Below the pieces are notes generated by a model. That model ran no database searches. It was not told the origin of the DNA and saw nothing but the letters and a program-made list of their open reading frames with translations. Made by a program: the position numbers and the translations under genes. DNA of 64,000 bases from Lethocerus indicus (Eukaryota > Arthropoda > Insecta > Hemiptera > Belostomatidae), in assembly GCA_019843655.1 (NCBI GenBank), contig JACDQD010000007.1, positions 7,623,600 to 7,687,599 on the forward strand, in the 5' to 3' direction. Shown here piece after piece: positions 39,046 to 51,000 of the stretch (the stretch's first letter is position 1; the number at the start of each line of letters is the position of its first letter).

Positions 39046-39074
39046 CCTAATTCACTCAAGCTGAGTGAATTAGG
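39046..39074. repeat. Perfect 13-bp inverted repeat with 3-base loop
   Basis: CCTAATTCACTCA (39046-39058) is the exact reverse complement of TGAGTGAATTAGG (39062-39074), separated by AGC. It lies about 190 bases from the hairpin at 38831. It could be a dimeric protein-binding site, a MITE remnant or an RNA hairpin; the stem is too short for a canonical pre-miRNA. Confidence 0.85.
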
Positions 39075-39707
39075 GTCTATCTAAACCTAGTATCATAATT
39101 CTTTAAAAACACCAGATGTTTGCAAAAATCTAAATGGTAATACACAAAATGATATAGTCTCTGACAAAAACTTTCACAAACGGTTTTGAATTATGCGCTT
39201 AAATTATAATCCATATCGTTTGATGGAACCTTCAATCTTGGGCCTTTCAATTTACGGAAAAAATTACAGCGCGATTTTCCTATTGTTTCAATAAATTTCA
39301 GTTATGAAAGTGCAGAACTTTCATGTTCACTACGATTTTCATTATTTGCGATAATATCGTGACATGTTAGAAAACCGAAAATCGTATTGGCAGGCAGAAA
39401 ATAAATTCACGAATGAAAGTGAACGAGGGATTTGATAAAAAAAAATAACATAGAACTAGTAACACGATTTTTCTTAAATTACCCCTCAAACCCTCAAATA
39501 TCCACACATTGGAAAACATTAATATATTCATTCAATATATATTCAAATACTGCAGCAAACGTGAAACTGTTTTATTGAATATTTAATTTCGACACCGTTT
39601 CACAACGCTCGGTTTATTTGCATGTTAATTTAAAAACTGAAAATGTATTCCGCAAAATACTACACATTTACTACATTTTTTATAAGTAAAACAATTTTAA
39701 TTTCCAG

Positions 39708-39801
39708 CACCCCAATTAGATATGGAGGAAGTACTATCTTATCGAATTACTATAAAGAAGCCCAGAAAGACATTTTTTATATCAACGAAATTCCATTCAC
39801 T
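39708..39801 (+). CDS. Candidate internal exon (weak)
   Basis: A T-rich tract ending TTTCCAG (39701-39707) forms a good 3' splice site. The consensus donor GTAAGT begins at 39802. The 94 bases between stay open in the frame whose first full codon is at 39709 and encode 31 residues, starting TPIRYGGSTILSNYYK and ending INEIPFT, with mixed, non-repetitive composition. I recognise no family. A donor/acceptor pair bounding an open frame of this size is expected by chance about once in a window like this, and no neighbouring exon is visible. Confidence 0.12.
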
Positions 39802-40232
39802 GTAAGTGATCGTATGACTAAAAATCTACAGATAACAGAATAAGAAAATATTTATTTTTAATGATGAATTTAAAATTACTAATATATTTATATGCATATA
39901 TTGACGTGTAGGAGGTAATCGAAGTATAATTATAACTTAAATGTGTCAAGTTCTGGACGCTACCAAACAACATCAGTATTGTAGTTTTCCTATCCTCAAG
40001 TTCCATCAACAGGAAAGATTTACACGCGGAAAAAAGAAAAAGAGGTATCGATCCGAACGAAGAATCAAATTCGAGGAAAGTATGGGGAAGCGATGACGCG
40101 GGGTCCGCGGCTTTCCTATATCGGATCTAAGGGGCTGCGCCAGTCATAAGGGGGATGGAAGAGCGGAACCGCACAGCGAGGTGCACGCTCGCGGGAGGAA
40201 AAAAAATAGAAAATAAAGGCCCCCGAGAAGAG
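39802..40232. other. Non-coding stretch, no recognised gene
   Basis: AT-rich to about 40010, then moderately GC-rich purine-biased sequence leading into the GA tract. Nothing else seen. Confidence 0.6.
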
Positions 40233-40341
40233 ACTACGAGGAAAAGAGACAGAGAGAGAGAGAAGGGAAACGGCCCGGGAGAGAATGAGACAGACAGGCG
40301 AATCGGAGAGGGACGGAAAAGCGGAGATTGGGCGGAGGTAG

Positions 40342-40376
<35 letters not shown>

Positions 40377-40377
40377 C
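40233..40377. repeat. GA-rich tract with perfect (GA)n core
   Basis: About 145 bases of purine-biased sequence, with a perfect GA core at 40347-40375. Minus-strand Ser-Leu-rich and plus-strand Arg-Glu-rich frames across it are artefacts. Confidence 0.93.
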
Positions 40378-41320
40378 CGGAACGAGGTTCCTCCTCGTCG
40401 TTTCCCACTTAACATCAATCGGGTGACGTCGTGGGGCGCCCCTAAAGTCGTTGGGAGTCACGTCAACTCGCTGAACGTCACCCCGAGACACAGATCATCG
40501 GGGGACCCGCCCCCGCCCGCTCATTTACACCAGATCTCATCCTATGAGTCACATCCGAATCGGCTGGTCCCCTCCGCTCGAACTCAAGCCTGGACCGTAG
40601 TCCAGTACTTAAGTATGCTCGATGAGCTGACTTAAATTCAAAGAACAATTCCCCGAATGATGTACGCATTGTGTATAATACATCTATACGAATTAGACAA
40701 CTAGTTAGTCAAATTCCTCCATTAACGTGTAATCCAAAGTCTGATAAACTGAATTTAAACTGGGTTTAAAAAATGAAAACCAATATCTACGACAAAATAA
40801 TAATATTCGTGTAAGCTTCACAGAGAAAACATACAGGGTAGTTTCAGAAAGAAAAACCCGATACTTTCACTGCAATCTCGACCGTTGAATCGGGCCCGTA
40901 ACCGGTATGACTTGGCGTGCGAATATCACATTCTAATAAACACGAGATAAAGGGGAAAAATGAAAGCAGAATATTCCCCGCTGGCGTGAGACAATAACGG
41001 AAATTGACAAGATTTGCCCCCCCCCATTCCCTAATGTAGGTTAATGTGACCCCAGTATACGGGGACTATTCGGACTCTGCACTTATACAAATAGGGCAGA
41101 CAATCGCGAAAGAATCGCATTTTGGTAAATTCAATTTCATCTTGCGACCTGGATATGATTCGGCCCGAGGTTATCCCAGGACACGATATAGCGTGCGGAA
41201 CATCCTTCCTCTTCGATCGGTCAATGATTTATTCTTGGGTTTGGGATTTTATCTCAAGAAAGATTCATTCGTACATACAGTATAAGTTAAAAATTGTTAC
41301 TCACTAGGAAAGGCTGACAA
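40378..41320. other. Non-coding stretch, no recognised gene
   Basis: CpG-rich at about 40380-40600, then AT-rich. A C run lies at about 41016-41025. The 79-codon frame from 41046 has fairly mixed composition but no recognisable motif and is not called. Confidence 0.5.
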
Positions 41321-41375
41321 TCGGTATTCGGCATTCTTACCTGAAACAGAAAACAAATTATTTAGTTTAACTCAT
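41321..41375 (-). promoter_or_regulatory. Candidate recursive splice site (zero-length exon)
   Basis: Read on the minus strand, the sequence has a branch-point-like AACTAAAT (about 41359-41366), a polypyrimidine tract TTTGTTTTCTGTTT and CAG ending at 41341. The consensus donor GTAAGA then starts at once at 41340. Adjacent acceptor and donor with nothing between is the defining layout of ratcheting points used to remove very long introns stepwise in insects (established for Drosophila). If real, the window lies inside a long intron of a minus-strand gene. It could instead be a short-exon acceptor or chance. Confidence 0.4.
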
Positions 41376-44300
41376 AAAAGAAATGTCATAATATATCCGT
41401 TATAAAAATTATGGCTCCAGAAGTTATACGCTCAAGGTGGCAGAATGAAACAATAGTAAATCCTGCAGCTGGTAACATACTGTATTACAAAGACACTAGA
41501 GGTAATAATTAAAATAATTTATTTTTAAAAATTTGACATATTACATCTACTAAGATAATCTTCTTGTATTTAATATTAAAAACAGCCAATTTATGTTCTA
41601 TAATTTCAGTTCTGATAGATTAGGATGATCGAAACTAGAATACGCCCCAAGTATATTTGGGTAGAGCGCTTAGCAATTTTACAAAGAATATTCGGAATAC
41701 TTATTGTCCTAGAGAAAAGGTTACTCCGTTTTGAATTTGATCTCATTTTAAAATTAAATATTTAAATGAGTTTTCATTTTGAACCGCAGTTAAACAACAG
41801 TTACGGGGACTATTAAACCGTAATCCCCGAGGTTTATACCGGCATAAAAAACGTATTAAGATATCTCTCGGGCCGCTTTCTTCATTTAATGACAGAACTT
41901 TTTTCAGAAAAATTAAATCCCGCTCGACTTTGGAAATGAGGATCGAAAATGTGAAAAGACAGGTCCTGAATGCATATTTCGTGCAAATAATTGATCATTA
42001 TAATTCGTCATAATGCTCCAACAATCACTGAAGCATTTTCACCTTCCGACATAATCATATATTGAATATCCAGAATATGTATGAAACCCCAAGAACCTGT
42101 AAATAAAACACTAATGTCGCACATTCGATAAGAGATCACTAGTGATTGTGAATGTAACAAATTATTTCAAATTGCTCAATTTACAAGGTACATAACACTA
42201 GTTGATATATATACCGTATATAAAGGGAGAGGGCGAAAATTCAAATCGAGCAACCCTATAGGTCTATATCCAGAGGTTGTACTGAGACTCGTCCCGATCG
42301 TAATGCGATTATAATTGTCGGGGCTGGGAGCGATGTGACCGAGGATAAAAACCGGAACAGGACAGGGGGCGGCCTCGACAAACGTTTCAATAATTACCCG
42401 CGAAAACTGTTCCGACAACAACAACGGGCAACGCGCCCTAACAACGGTTGGGCGCAAATTTCGGGAAAAAACCGAAACATAAATGCGGCTGACCACAGCC
42501 GAAGCAATTTGCCGGATCGCCACGAAATTCCACGAAATACATTGGGCACGGTATCGGTTAAAGAAGGTTAGAAAATTAGGACATCTATTTCAATTCATTG
42601 CAAAAAAATTACAATTCGGGAATGAGATTTCGCCTTTTGAATTGGCTCAACGTTTATTTATCAATTTATTACAAGAAAATCGGTCTCCACACACCTGAAA
42701 GATGTTAAGAATATCCGACTTAGGTTTCTCACCGTCGTCAGTGCAGCATTGCGACAATATTAGGGTAAATTGTGATTACAATACATATTCATTTTTATTT
42801 AACGTCTATATCTTTTTGTTTTCGTAATAACAACAATAGGTAATTGTTATTCTTCTATAGAAGTCCATAATGATGACACCCAGTTCAGATTAGAAATCTG
42901 ATAATTGTAAAAGTATAAACACTTGTTACTTAACAGTCTTCTTAACAGGTTAATATTGTACGGACACTTGATAAGAGCGCCCAACCCAATGACCTACTCG
43001 CAAATATGAATCCAAATTACGGTACATCCGAGTAATTATAGTTGATGAGGCCGGCGGCCGCTACGGGTGAGAGAAATTGTGGAGGACTTTCGGTGCTGTA
43101 GTTCGCAGTTAGCCCCTGGCGGGCAGGGAGCACCTTACTAGTTGGTTAAGAGGGTAGTTTATGGACTAACGGGGGGCAGTTTCAAGTGAAAACTTGGCCC
43201 TGGCTCCGCCCCTCTGCCCACAACCCGGCCCCGGCCCCAGGGCCACTTAAACCCCCTTCAGACAACTGATCCTTGCACTTACAATACCTGCTTGATTGAA
43301 TTCTGAACTGAATGAGAACTTGTTGCCTGTTCGCCATTATTGGAAGGGAATTTTTCAGGCAGTTCTAGCCTATGAAAGGCAGGCCTGAGAGAAAATACCG
43401 CTTTGTTGGCACAAGAATATCAAACAAATAGGGAGCCCGTTATAGAAGGCAAAATGATACAAACTCTGATCCGCAGGACGGGCGAATATGTGTCTAACAA
43501 CAATATTTTGCCTGTAATTGGAATTATGCTATTAAAGCGTCTTCAGCCCGATTCCAGCATGTTTCCAGTGAATAGCTACACTGAATCCAAAGGCCACTAG
43601 ATTAGGGAAGGATCTGAAGGGAGCTAAGCTTTCATGGCAATAACGCAATTATTAGGCACAAACTGGCCTAACCGTGGACGGCCCTTTATTAAACTCAGTA
43701 CTGTTGCTTTCCGTATTGAATATTCAACAAAGAGCTTAGATTTCACTCATTTCACACAGCAATTGTACGCTTATTACTAGAACAGTATGGAATAACAATA
43801 CTAATACTTTCTGGTATAAATTAAAAATTGTACAAATTATGAAATTAGTAGGTATCGCTCCCCAGCGCAGTTCCCCAATTGCCTCAGTGATTAATAGGGT
43901 GCCTCATAATTATAATAGGTTATATTCTCCGGGATAATTACTAAACATGAGATTAAAAATCTGACCTGTAGTACTTAGTACTGTTGCATACAACAGTGTG
44001 TGGGTAGCTTAGGCTAGATCATCAAAGTGTAAAAGAATATATCAAATTTTTCATAAGGCCGAAGGAAAAACCAGCTACAGTACAGGAGCCGAGTACATAT
44101 GAAATTGTATCGCTGGTTGAGATGTTTTCATACTTGTCCGTATTTGCCCGGCAAGAGAAAAATGAACGACCTCCAGCCCTCAGTTGACCATAAGAGACGC
44201 GACAAAGTTCTGATGGAAGGGAGGTCGGAAGGAAATCTGGACAAATTGTTTGAATGGGGAACAAGGGTCCGTGAAATGGGAGTGGGCGGGAGAATTAAGG

Positions 44301-45851
44301 GGTCCAGTGTCCAGTCAGCAGATGTTCCCCGCCGTCCCGTCCCGACTCCGCCCATCGACTTACCCGCCACCATTTTCAATCAAAAAGAGGGCAGATGCGG
44401 CTTTAAATATAATTCCCACGGGGGTAGACCACCTGAGGGTGATCTCACCTCATCTCAACTGTTTTTTTATACCACAGTAGAGGGCGACATTTTTTGTCTT
44501 CCCGTCTGGTGTCCACGTCTTTCGCGTTGTCTATCGACCCTGGGAGGAACCTCCTAGCAGACGGAAACAATCCACTTGTCCGGATAATATTTGCTATTAA
44601 AAGTGGTTCTTTATTTTCCCACAACTGATGCAGCACATAAGTAATATAATATTTATTGTTTTACAACGTTTAATGGTAGGAAAAAGTTGACAAAATAATA
44701 TATTAATTGCTATTATAGCGTAATTATGGATTCATCTGGTTAAATAGCAAAATTAAAAAATAATCCGCCAAAGAATGGTATAATAAAGAAATCCTAGGTA
44801 TTTTAACTCGATTTTGACGTTCTAATATTATAACGGTGTTTATGAAAATGTTCACATGGACGTGTCCCAATTGACTGTGTATTCGAAAGGCCAGGCGGTA
44901 CAGAACTATCATTGAATGCAGAAATAATTGTTCGTTGAAATAAATATATAGCAAAAATACTGTGAAAACTGTATTGTCCGCTCTCAGTCATGAAAGTTTG
45001 AGACACGCGTCCGACGGAACGGAAAAGAAAAACCAGTGTCGCGTGTGGCGAAATTTGGAGTCGGCGGAGGAGTCTGACCCAGTTGGGACGGGCGTCACGA
45101 GTTATTGAATCCTAATTTTTTCTCCCGGGACGTCCTATCGGGTACGGGCCGTGCCCCGTCCAATATACGAGTCCTAATGAAGACCGAGCATGCCCGGCAA
45201 AAGATAGCGTGGGGCGTAGGCTCACAGGCTACACGGCTCCCACCAACACTCGGTAAAAAACTCGTCGTGATATCCATTTTTATTCCCAAAGAATTTTCTG
45301 CGAAGAAACAAATTCCCGCAAGGTACGCTTTACCGATACTGCGACAACTGGGGGTTTATTATTAAATCCCTAACGTTATATCGAAACAGTTTTTAAAATT
45401 CCATTTTTTTTTCTTTCCTACAATACTAACTCCACTCGCTGTTGAAAATTTTAAGGCAGCGATAAAATGTGATAAACGTTTGCAATACTGTCCATGCTAT
45501 TCAGAGGAAATGTCGTGTTGACGAATCGACGACTCATTTCATACAGAAATTATGACGCTCCCCAAATGAATACGGGAGGATTAATTTGTTCGTCGTTGGA
45601 AATTAATTAAATGAATAGGGAACGCCTCCTTTGTACTTTACAAGTTAAATTAAATACGGACGGGTCCCGAGAACGATTTTCCCTTTCCCCCGTTAACTGC
45701 CGACTGTTCGCGGTCTGAGCGCTCGGCACACGGCAGATTTATGCTCGGCCGCCGGCGAACGGACTCGGCCATATTTGCGCATATATCAACCTCCCGGATC
45801 GCGAAATTACTGAATCTTACCGGGATTAGAGCCGAACTCAATCTCTCTCAA
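41376..45851. other. Non-coding stretch, no recognised gene
   Basis: Largely AT-rich at about 41380-42230 and 42560-42960, CpG-rich at about 43040-43260, and AT-rich again at about 43700-44050 and 44630-44960. A 12-base palindrome ATCACTAGTGAT occurs near 42136. The 152-codon plus-strand frame at 44099-44557 has mixed composition but no motif I recognise, and an 83-codon minus-strand frame overlaps it. Confidence 0.5.
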
Positions 45852-45868
45852 TCTCTCTCTCTCTCTCT
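45852..45868. repeat. Short (CT)n tract
   Basis: Eight CT units, with a similar interrupted lead-in from 45842, at the start of a GC-rich block. Confidence 0.92.
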
Positions 45869-47070
45869 TAGGGAGAGACCTCACTCCTCCCCGTTATTAG
45901 GGGCACGCCGGGGTCTCTCACGAGTGGGCCGATCCGCCAGACTGTTTATTAAACATGGGGCATAGAGCCCGCCGGAGCCCCGTCAGCTTATCTGTGCCAG
46001 CTCCCAGGAGAAATCTACGCCGAGACTTCTCGGGGGCGACCCCGAGCCCTAATCCCAGCCGGCAATTTCCCGGATTCAATCGCGGAATTCCCAATATCCC
46101 GCCTAACAGGTGTCTGATCGAGTTGTCTTCCCCGGGCCCTCCACCGGTTAACTAGCCGAGTGCGGTACAAGCCCGCCAGACAACTACTCCAGCCAACCAA
46201 TTTTTAGCTCCCATCGGGCTTTGTTTAGGTCCGGACCCGAATGAAAATTAAACGACAGAACAAACTAAATAATTTGTGACTCCGAAGGTTAATAATAAGC
46301 CAGAAGAATATTCACGGCATTGGTGGCTTTGTATTTATTTTGGCCTTCGTACCATCCCATGGATCAGTGCACAATTAATATGTAATGATGTAATATGTAT
46401 TTATGATTCATATATAAACAACAAGCAATATATGATATTGATATATACGATATTTTATTAAGACGTGTGATCATGAACGAAGAGTACTAATTCTTAAGAA
46501 TATTAATAATTACGGGAATATAATATTGCTTATATATAACTCTGCACACCTTAAATTAACCAGATTATCAACAACCGACCTGCCATGCAGTGATCTACAG
46601 AAGCCTTGTAAATGACCCAATACATCACATTCATAGAATATGAGGAAATGAAGACAAGTCATTAGAAATTAGATTATCGGCCGTTGTCAGGGTATCATTT
46701 TCCGCTGAAGCGGACCGAATCGCTTTACTGGGAATGGTCGGGCCGGCCCAAAACAATTTCGTGTAGATCAACCAACATAATTCGCCAAGGCAAGACAAAT
46801 TGCGGCCAGAAAACTGTTTCGCCAAATGGAATGAGCGAGGCCTCGGCCCCCTCCGCCCGCTCTAGCTACACATGCGATGAGCGGGACACGGTCGGCCGGG
46901 CTAACGCTCCTCGCGGATATAATATTAAGGGAGGCGGCGGCCGAGTGTGCGTACAGGGCGGGGGCATAAGAGGGGCCACACGTAATGGACGAGATATTAC
47001 GCGCAATTCCACAAATTACAATGGCAATTTAAGAGAGAGCGAGAGAGGGAGATAGAGACAGAGAGGAGTG

Positions 47071-47072
<2 letters not shown>
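45869..47072. other. Non-coding stretch, no recognised gene
   Basis: GC/CpG-rich at about 45880-46160, AT-rich at about 46230-46660 and CpG-rich again at about 46820-46990. The 123-codon frame at 46684-47055 crosses the composition boundary and has no recognisable motif. Confidence 0.5.

Positions 47073-47112
<40 letters not shown>
47073..47112. repeat. (GA)n microsatellite
   Basis: Twenty perfect GA units, preceded by imperfect GAGA sequence from about 47032. A (CCG)n run follows about 110 bases downstream at 47221-47234. Confidence 0.97.
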
Positions 47113-47114
<2 letters not shown>

Positions 47115-49208
47115 CCGCCCTTAAGGACGTAAAGAGGGCTGCTTTGCCAGAACAGTTTGTGATGGGGCAGTAAATCTCCTCTTTCTGCTGTGTCTCCCTG
47201 GCCTCCTCCATTGTGGGCCACCGCCGCCGCCGCGGTTGAACCAGTTCGAGCAATAATAATACTTTGACCGCTCTCTCAGGTAATGCCTTGGAACGCCTCG
47301 GGTCGATTCTACACTTGAGCCGACGGCGCCATAAAAACCCCCCCAGGAGGCGCGACGAGCTGAATTCCTCTCAAAGCCGCCTTCTTGTACCGTCAAAATG
47401 TTTCTTACGTTAAGGAGAACAGTCTACCTTGCCTACGGCGGAATCCTATTGAAGACGTGTCGGAATTAGTAACCCAACGTTTTCAAACCTAGACATTTAA
47501 ATCTCTAAAGCGGTACCAGTAATATAAATCATTATTTTATAAATAACTTTTCTTACTATTAATGAACAACTGTAAGTATATTAAAGTCGATTCGGAATCA
47601 CTAAAGATCACTCCTGATAGCCGGTCGGAAATGCAAAAATGTTCATTGGAGAAAATGATGAAGTTACAACAAAGACTTGGACTATTACGTAACTGTCGGA
47701 AGTAACGCTTCCTCGGGCACCCAGCGACCGCCGACTGGTCTAATTGGGGGTAGGTCACGTGACTCGAACGTTTAGCTTTGGCACGAGTTAGCGGGCCGTT
47801 CCGCCCTAATTAGGTTGGCGACGATGTGGCCTCTGCGGGCGCCCCATTTATTATATGAGGCCTCGTATCGAGTGGCCGGGATCGGCTCTGAATGGTGCCC
47901 CCCGCACCCCTCATCTTCGCCGGCCCCCGGTGACGTCTGAATGCCCGCTCCTTCACGCTCTTCACCCTCCGCGATAATTGGCCGATTTATCGCCCCTGCC
48001 CCACCCCTCAATGCACCGGATAATAGCCGCCATAGACGCGTATCGCAACGTTTCACACGCTATAGAAACGCTACTCCAATTTCCTACAATATTGACATAA
48101 GAACACCGATTATATCTACAATCGAGCTGTGGAATTTTTTAGGACGAAACCGGAAAAATATATTAACATTCATTCGTTGAATTAATAACGCACAATTAAA
48201 TTTAAATGGCCGTCATCTACTAAGTCCGGGACCCACTTTCGATTGATTCCCGGTTGCGGACTTCGGGAGATAATGACGATAATGATATGATTTCAAATTA
48301 TAAAATTAGATTGGAACTACAAGTTGTATATATTCTTAGGGAATTAATAGGAAAACACCTTAAAGGCCAAGAATATAGGCCAATTATAAATATAAGCAAA
48401 AGTTACTATCGACATTCGCCATCACGGAAGGATACAAGGGGCTAAGCGAAGCGGGATCTCATGCCGTAGTCAGAATTTCAACAGAAGAAGCCAATCTCCC
48501 AGGATTGGACAAGTGACTGACAAACGGGGTAGGGAGGGGTGGCTTCCACTATTTATTCCTTTGTTCCTTGCTTTTCAAGCAGCCACCCCCATCTGTTATC
48601 CCTACTCCATTCACTCGAACGCTGAGGAGATGCCTCGAATAAACCGAGTTAAACTATTCCTATTTTATGGAGAATACTGAGCATAGTTCAATTTGGGGTT
48701 CAATGCCTATATTTCATTGAGGCAAAAATAATACCTCCCTATATTACTGGCCAGCAATTCAGGATGAGAAAAATCCTAAACAAAGAAGTGAGAAGAAATT
48801 AACAAAAATGCCTTTGATGTCAATTCTTTGAACTCGGTATGAAACACTATATCATGTTTAAAAATTGTTAAATTGAATGATATGCTATATTAAAACAATA
48901 GTCGTTCGGATTATTAAATTGATCTGGTATAAAATACAACATGAAATCATGTCACGCTTCGAACGCAGAACGATCGCCCCAGGACTGGGCATCTATCTGA
49001 TCACGCTACGCTCTTATACGCAACGGGGGATACGTTCTACACGGACTCGGCGTTATTAATTCAACGGTCGCCGATTGGGACTCGAGCCCCGGCCGGAAGC
49101 GGACGCCGCGTCCGACCGCCCTTCCGGCGACCAAATCTACCGGCCGTCTCTATCGCAAAGTTTTTATTAGCGTCTCGGATAAACCATTCGTGGAATATTA
49201 AATTAACT
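47113..49208. other. Non-coding stretch, no recognised gene
   Basis: (CCG)n at 47221-47234. A CTCTCTCAG acceptor-like string joins GTAATG at 47279/47280. CpG-rich at about 47770-48010. AT-rich at about 47480-47680, 48090-48210 and 48650-48950. No frame is recognisable. Confidence 0.5.
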
Positions 49209-49250
49209 GAGAGAAAGAGAGTGAGAGAGAGAGAGAGAGGGGGGGGAGAG
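49209..49250. repeat. GA-rich tract
   Basis: GAGAAAGAGAGTGAGAGAG-type sequence ending in a G run at about 49239-49246, directly before a CpG-rich segment. Confidence 0.93.
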
Positions 49251-50099
49251 TAGTTTCTTTATCTGGGCGGTGGGGCTCGCGTGTCGGCCGGCCTCGCTCC
49301 GACCCTCAACTTATTTATAAGTGGCATCCATATCCGGTGAGCCCGTGGCGCTTGTACGACAGCGGCGTTAAGAACGGGGACGGCAGGAGGCCTCCAAGTC
49401 TTCATGAATAATTACAGAGTCGCGCTACGAATTAACGACGTCTTCCCCCCTCACCACCATCCCCCCGCTCTGAAACAACCCCCGCCCCAACCCCAACCTA
49501 TCCAGAGATAAATTGTCTGTGTTAAAAAGAAATTTACACCGCCACGCCAACGGGAAAGAATGGTTTGATGGCGTGGTGCGGGAGGTGGGGAGGGGTCGGT
49601 AAAAAAGTCCGTTATTACCCCCATACCCTTTTTCTTTTAATTGAATTTCTGAACTCGCGGAAGATAATAAAAACATTAGCTCTTCGTTTTTAATCGCCGC
49701 ACGAGCCTTACGGTAAATAATCGGCGGAGCTCGATTTCTGTCGCATGACCGGCTCCCCAGTATACGGCACGGCGAAATATAGGGACGCCCCCGGGGAGAT
49801 CGACCGGCCGCTGTCGGCACCCGTGAAACTAGTAATGTTCACGCCCACAAGGTACTTTATTTGCACGTTACATTCAATTTAATACAGATTACATAAAATT
49901 TAATATAGATAATATAAGTTAATATAAGTTTTCGACAAGTGTAGTATTCCGTGGGCCGTAGGGATTCGTTACGATGTACTATCTCTATTTGTTACTTATT
50001 AATATGGTTCTCGAAGTTCTACAGTTTTTCGTAGTTACTGTTTGCACGCATTATTTGAATCGCCACAGTGAATAATATAAGGGTGTGACAGGACTACAA
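49251..50099. other. Non-coding stretch, no recognised gene
   Basis: CpG-rich at about 49260-49400 and 49720-49820, AT-rich from about 49850. The 131-codon minus-strand frame at 49425-49820 is unrecognised and crosses composition boundaries. Confidence 0.5.
49876..49930 (+). repeat. AT-rich tandem repeat, 21-bp period
   Basis: AATTTAATACAGATTACATA (49876-49895) recurs 21 bases later as AATTTAATATAGATAATATA (49897-49916), 17 of 20 identical. It is followed by two adjacent AATATAAGTT decamers (49911-49930). Confidence 0.75.
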
Positions 50100-50480
50100 A
50101 TAGGTAAATGTCGGGACACGCGGTGTCCGATGTCGGGCCGGTAATTCCGGGCATTGTAGTCCGACCGAAAGTCGGGGTCGGCGGTGGCAGGGGGCGGACC
50201 GCCAATTATTGTAGTACATTGTTGGAGGTCGGGCGGCGAGAGAGACTGTATGTCTTCCTCGGTCAAAGGACAGGGCGACATCCGGGTCAGGATTTACGAG
50301 GGCAATTACAGGGGGCCACTGATTGCCCGGGGCCGCTCGATGACTGGCCGACACCGGCTCGACGCTTTTGTACCCGGCCGGCGGTGACCGAACCCACCTG
50401 GACACAGGTCTTCCCTCGGAGAACACACGCGCTAATTCCCTCTACAGCCGGCCCGACATCCAACCGGCGTTGTTATTATT
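50100..50480. other. CpG-rich block upstream of candidate promoter
   Basis: Dense CpG words on both strands; the 60 bases at 50281-50340 are 38 G/C. Four overlapping frames of 67-125 codons on both strands stay open here, as expected when stop codons are rare, and none is recognisable. The block ends about 460 bases before the TATA/Inr pair at 50940. Confidence 0.45.
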
Positions 50481-50939
50481 ATTGACCGAGTGGACGGATG
50501 AAACTGTTGTAACGCCCGATATACAACGTTAACGACCGCTCGGCGTCGGTGATTCACCAAGACAACGCTCTCGGTCATGGGATTTTACATGGGATGGGTG
50601 GAGCTTCGTACCGTTCACTATCACCCACTATACGCCGCTCTGCGGCTGGGAAATTTCCTCTTTTAAACCTAATTTTACAGTATGAAGGCACTGACTGCTG
50701 ACCAATTTCGAAATATTTTGAAATTAATCACCCCCTTTAGTTAACGACTAACGCATCCGTTAAGTTAGCAAACATTTTCCAGGTGCAATACACATTTTTA
50801 CACGTTATGTGGAGACGAAGAGATAATGATGCTTGCCCGCGTTATAATTAATGTTCAATTTCAATTAATTATATTTTTCGACACTAATTCCCATCACTGT
50901 TAATGGGGTAAGATAAACATTGTACCGCATGTTTCTGAA
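50481..50939. other. Non-coding stretch before the candidate promoter
   Basis: The CpG content falls off by about 50650 and the sequence becomes AT-rich with TTAATTA-type words (50850-50870). Nothing else recognised. Confidence 0.5.
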
Positions 50940-50976
50940 TATAAAAGGGCTGCGGATGAAGAATCTCATTTCAGTA
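50940..50976 (+). promoter_or_regulatory. Candidate core promoter: TATA box plus initiator
   Basis: TATAAAAGGGC starts at 50940. TTTCAGTACC follows, with the putative +1 adenine of the TCAGT initiator at 50973, 33 bases from the first T of the TATA box. Both words and the spacing (about 30-33) match the arthropod core-promoter consensus. I see no convincing downstream promoter element. The transcript would begin 28 bases before the ATG at 51001. Confidence 0.35.
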
Positions 50977-51000
50977 CCTACATCGCTTTAGAAGCGACAT

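Noticed and set aside
44099..44557. 152-codon plus-strand ORF
   Set aside because: No recognisable motif or signal, and a minus-strand frame overlaps it. The length is within what chance gives in 64 kb.
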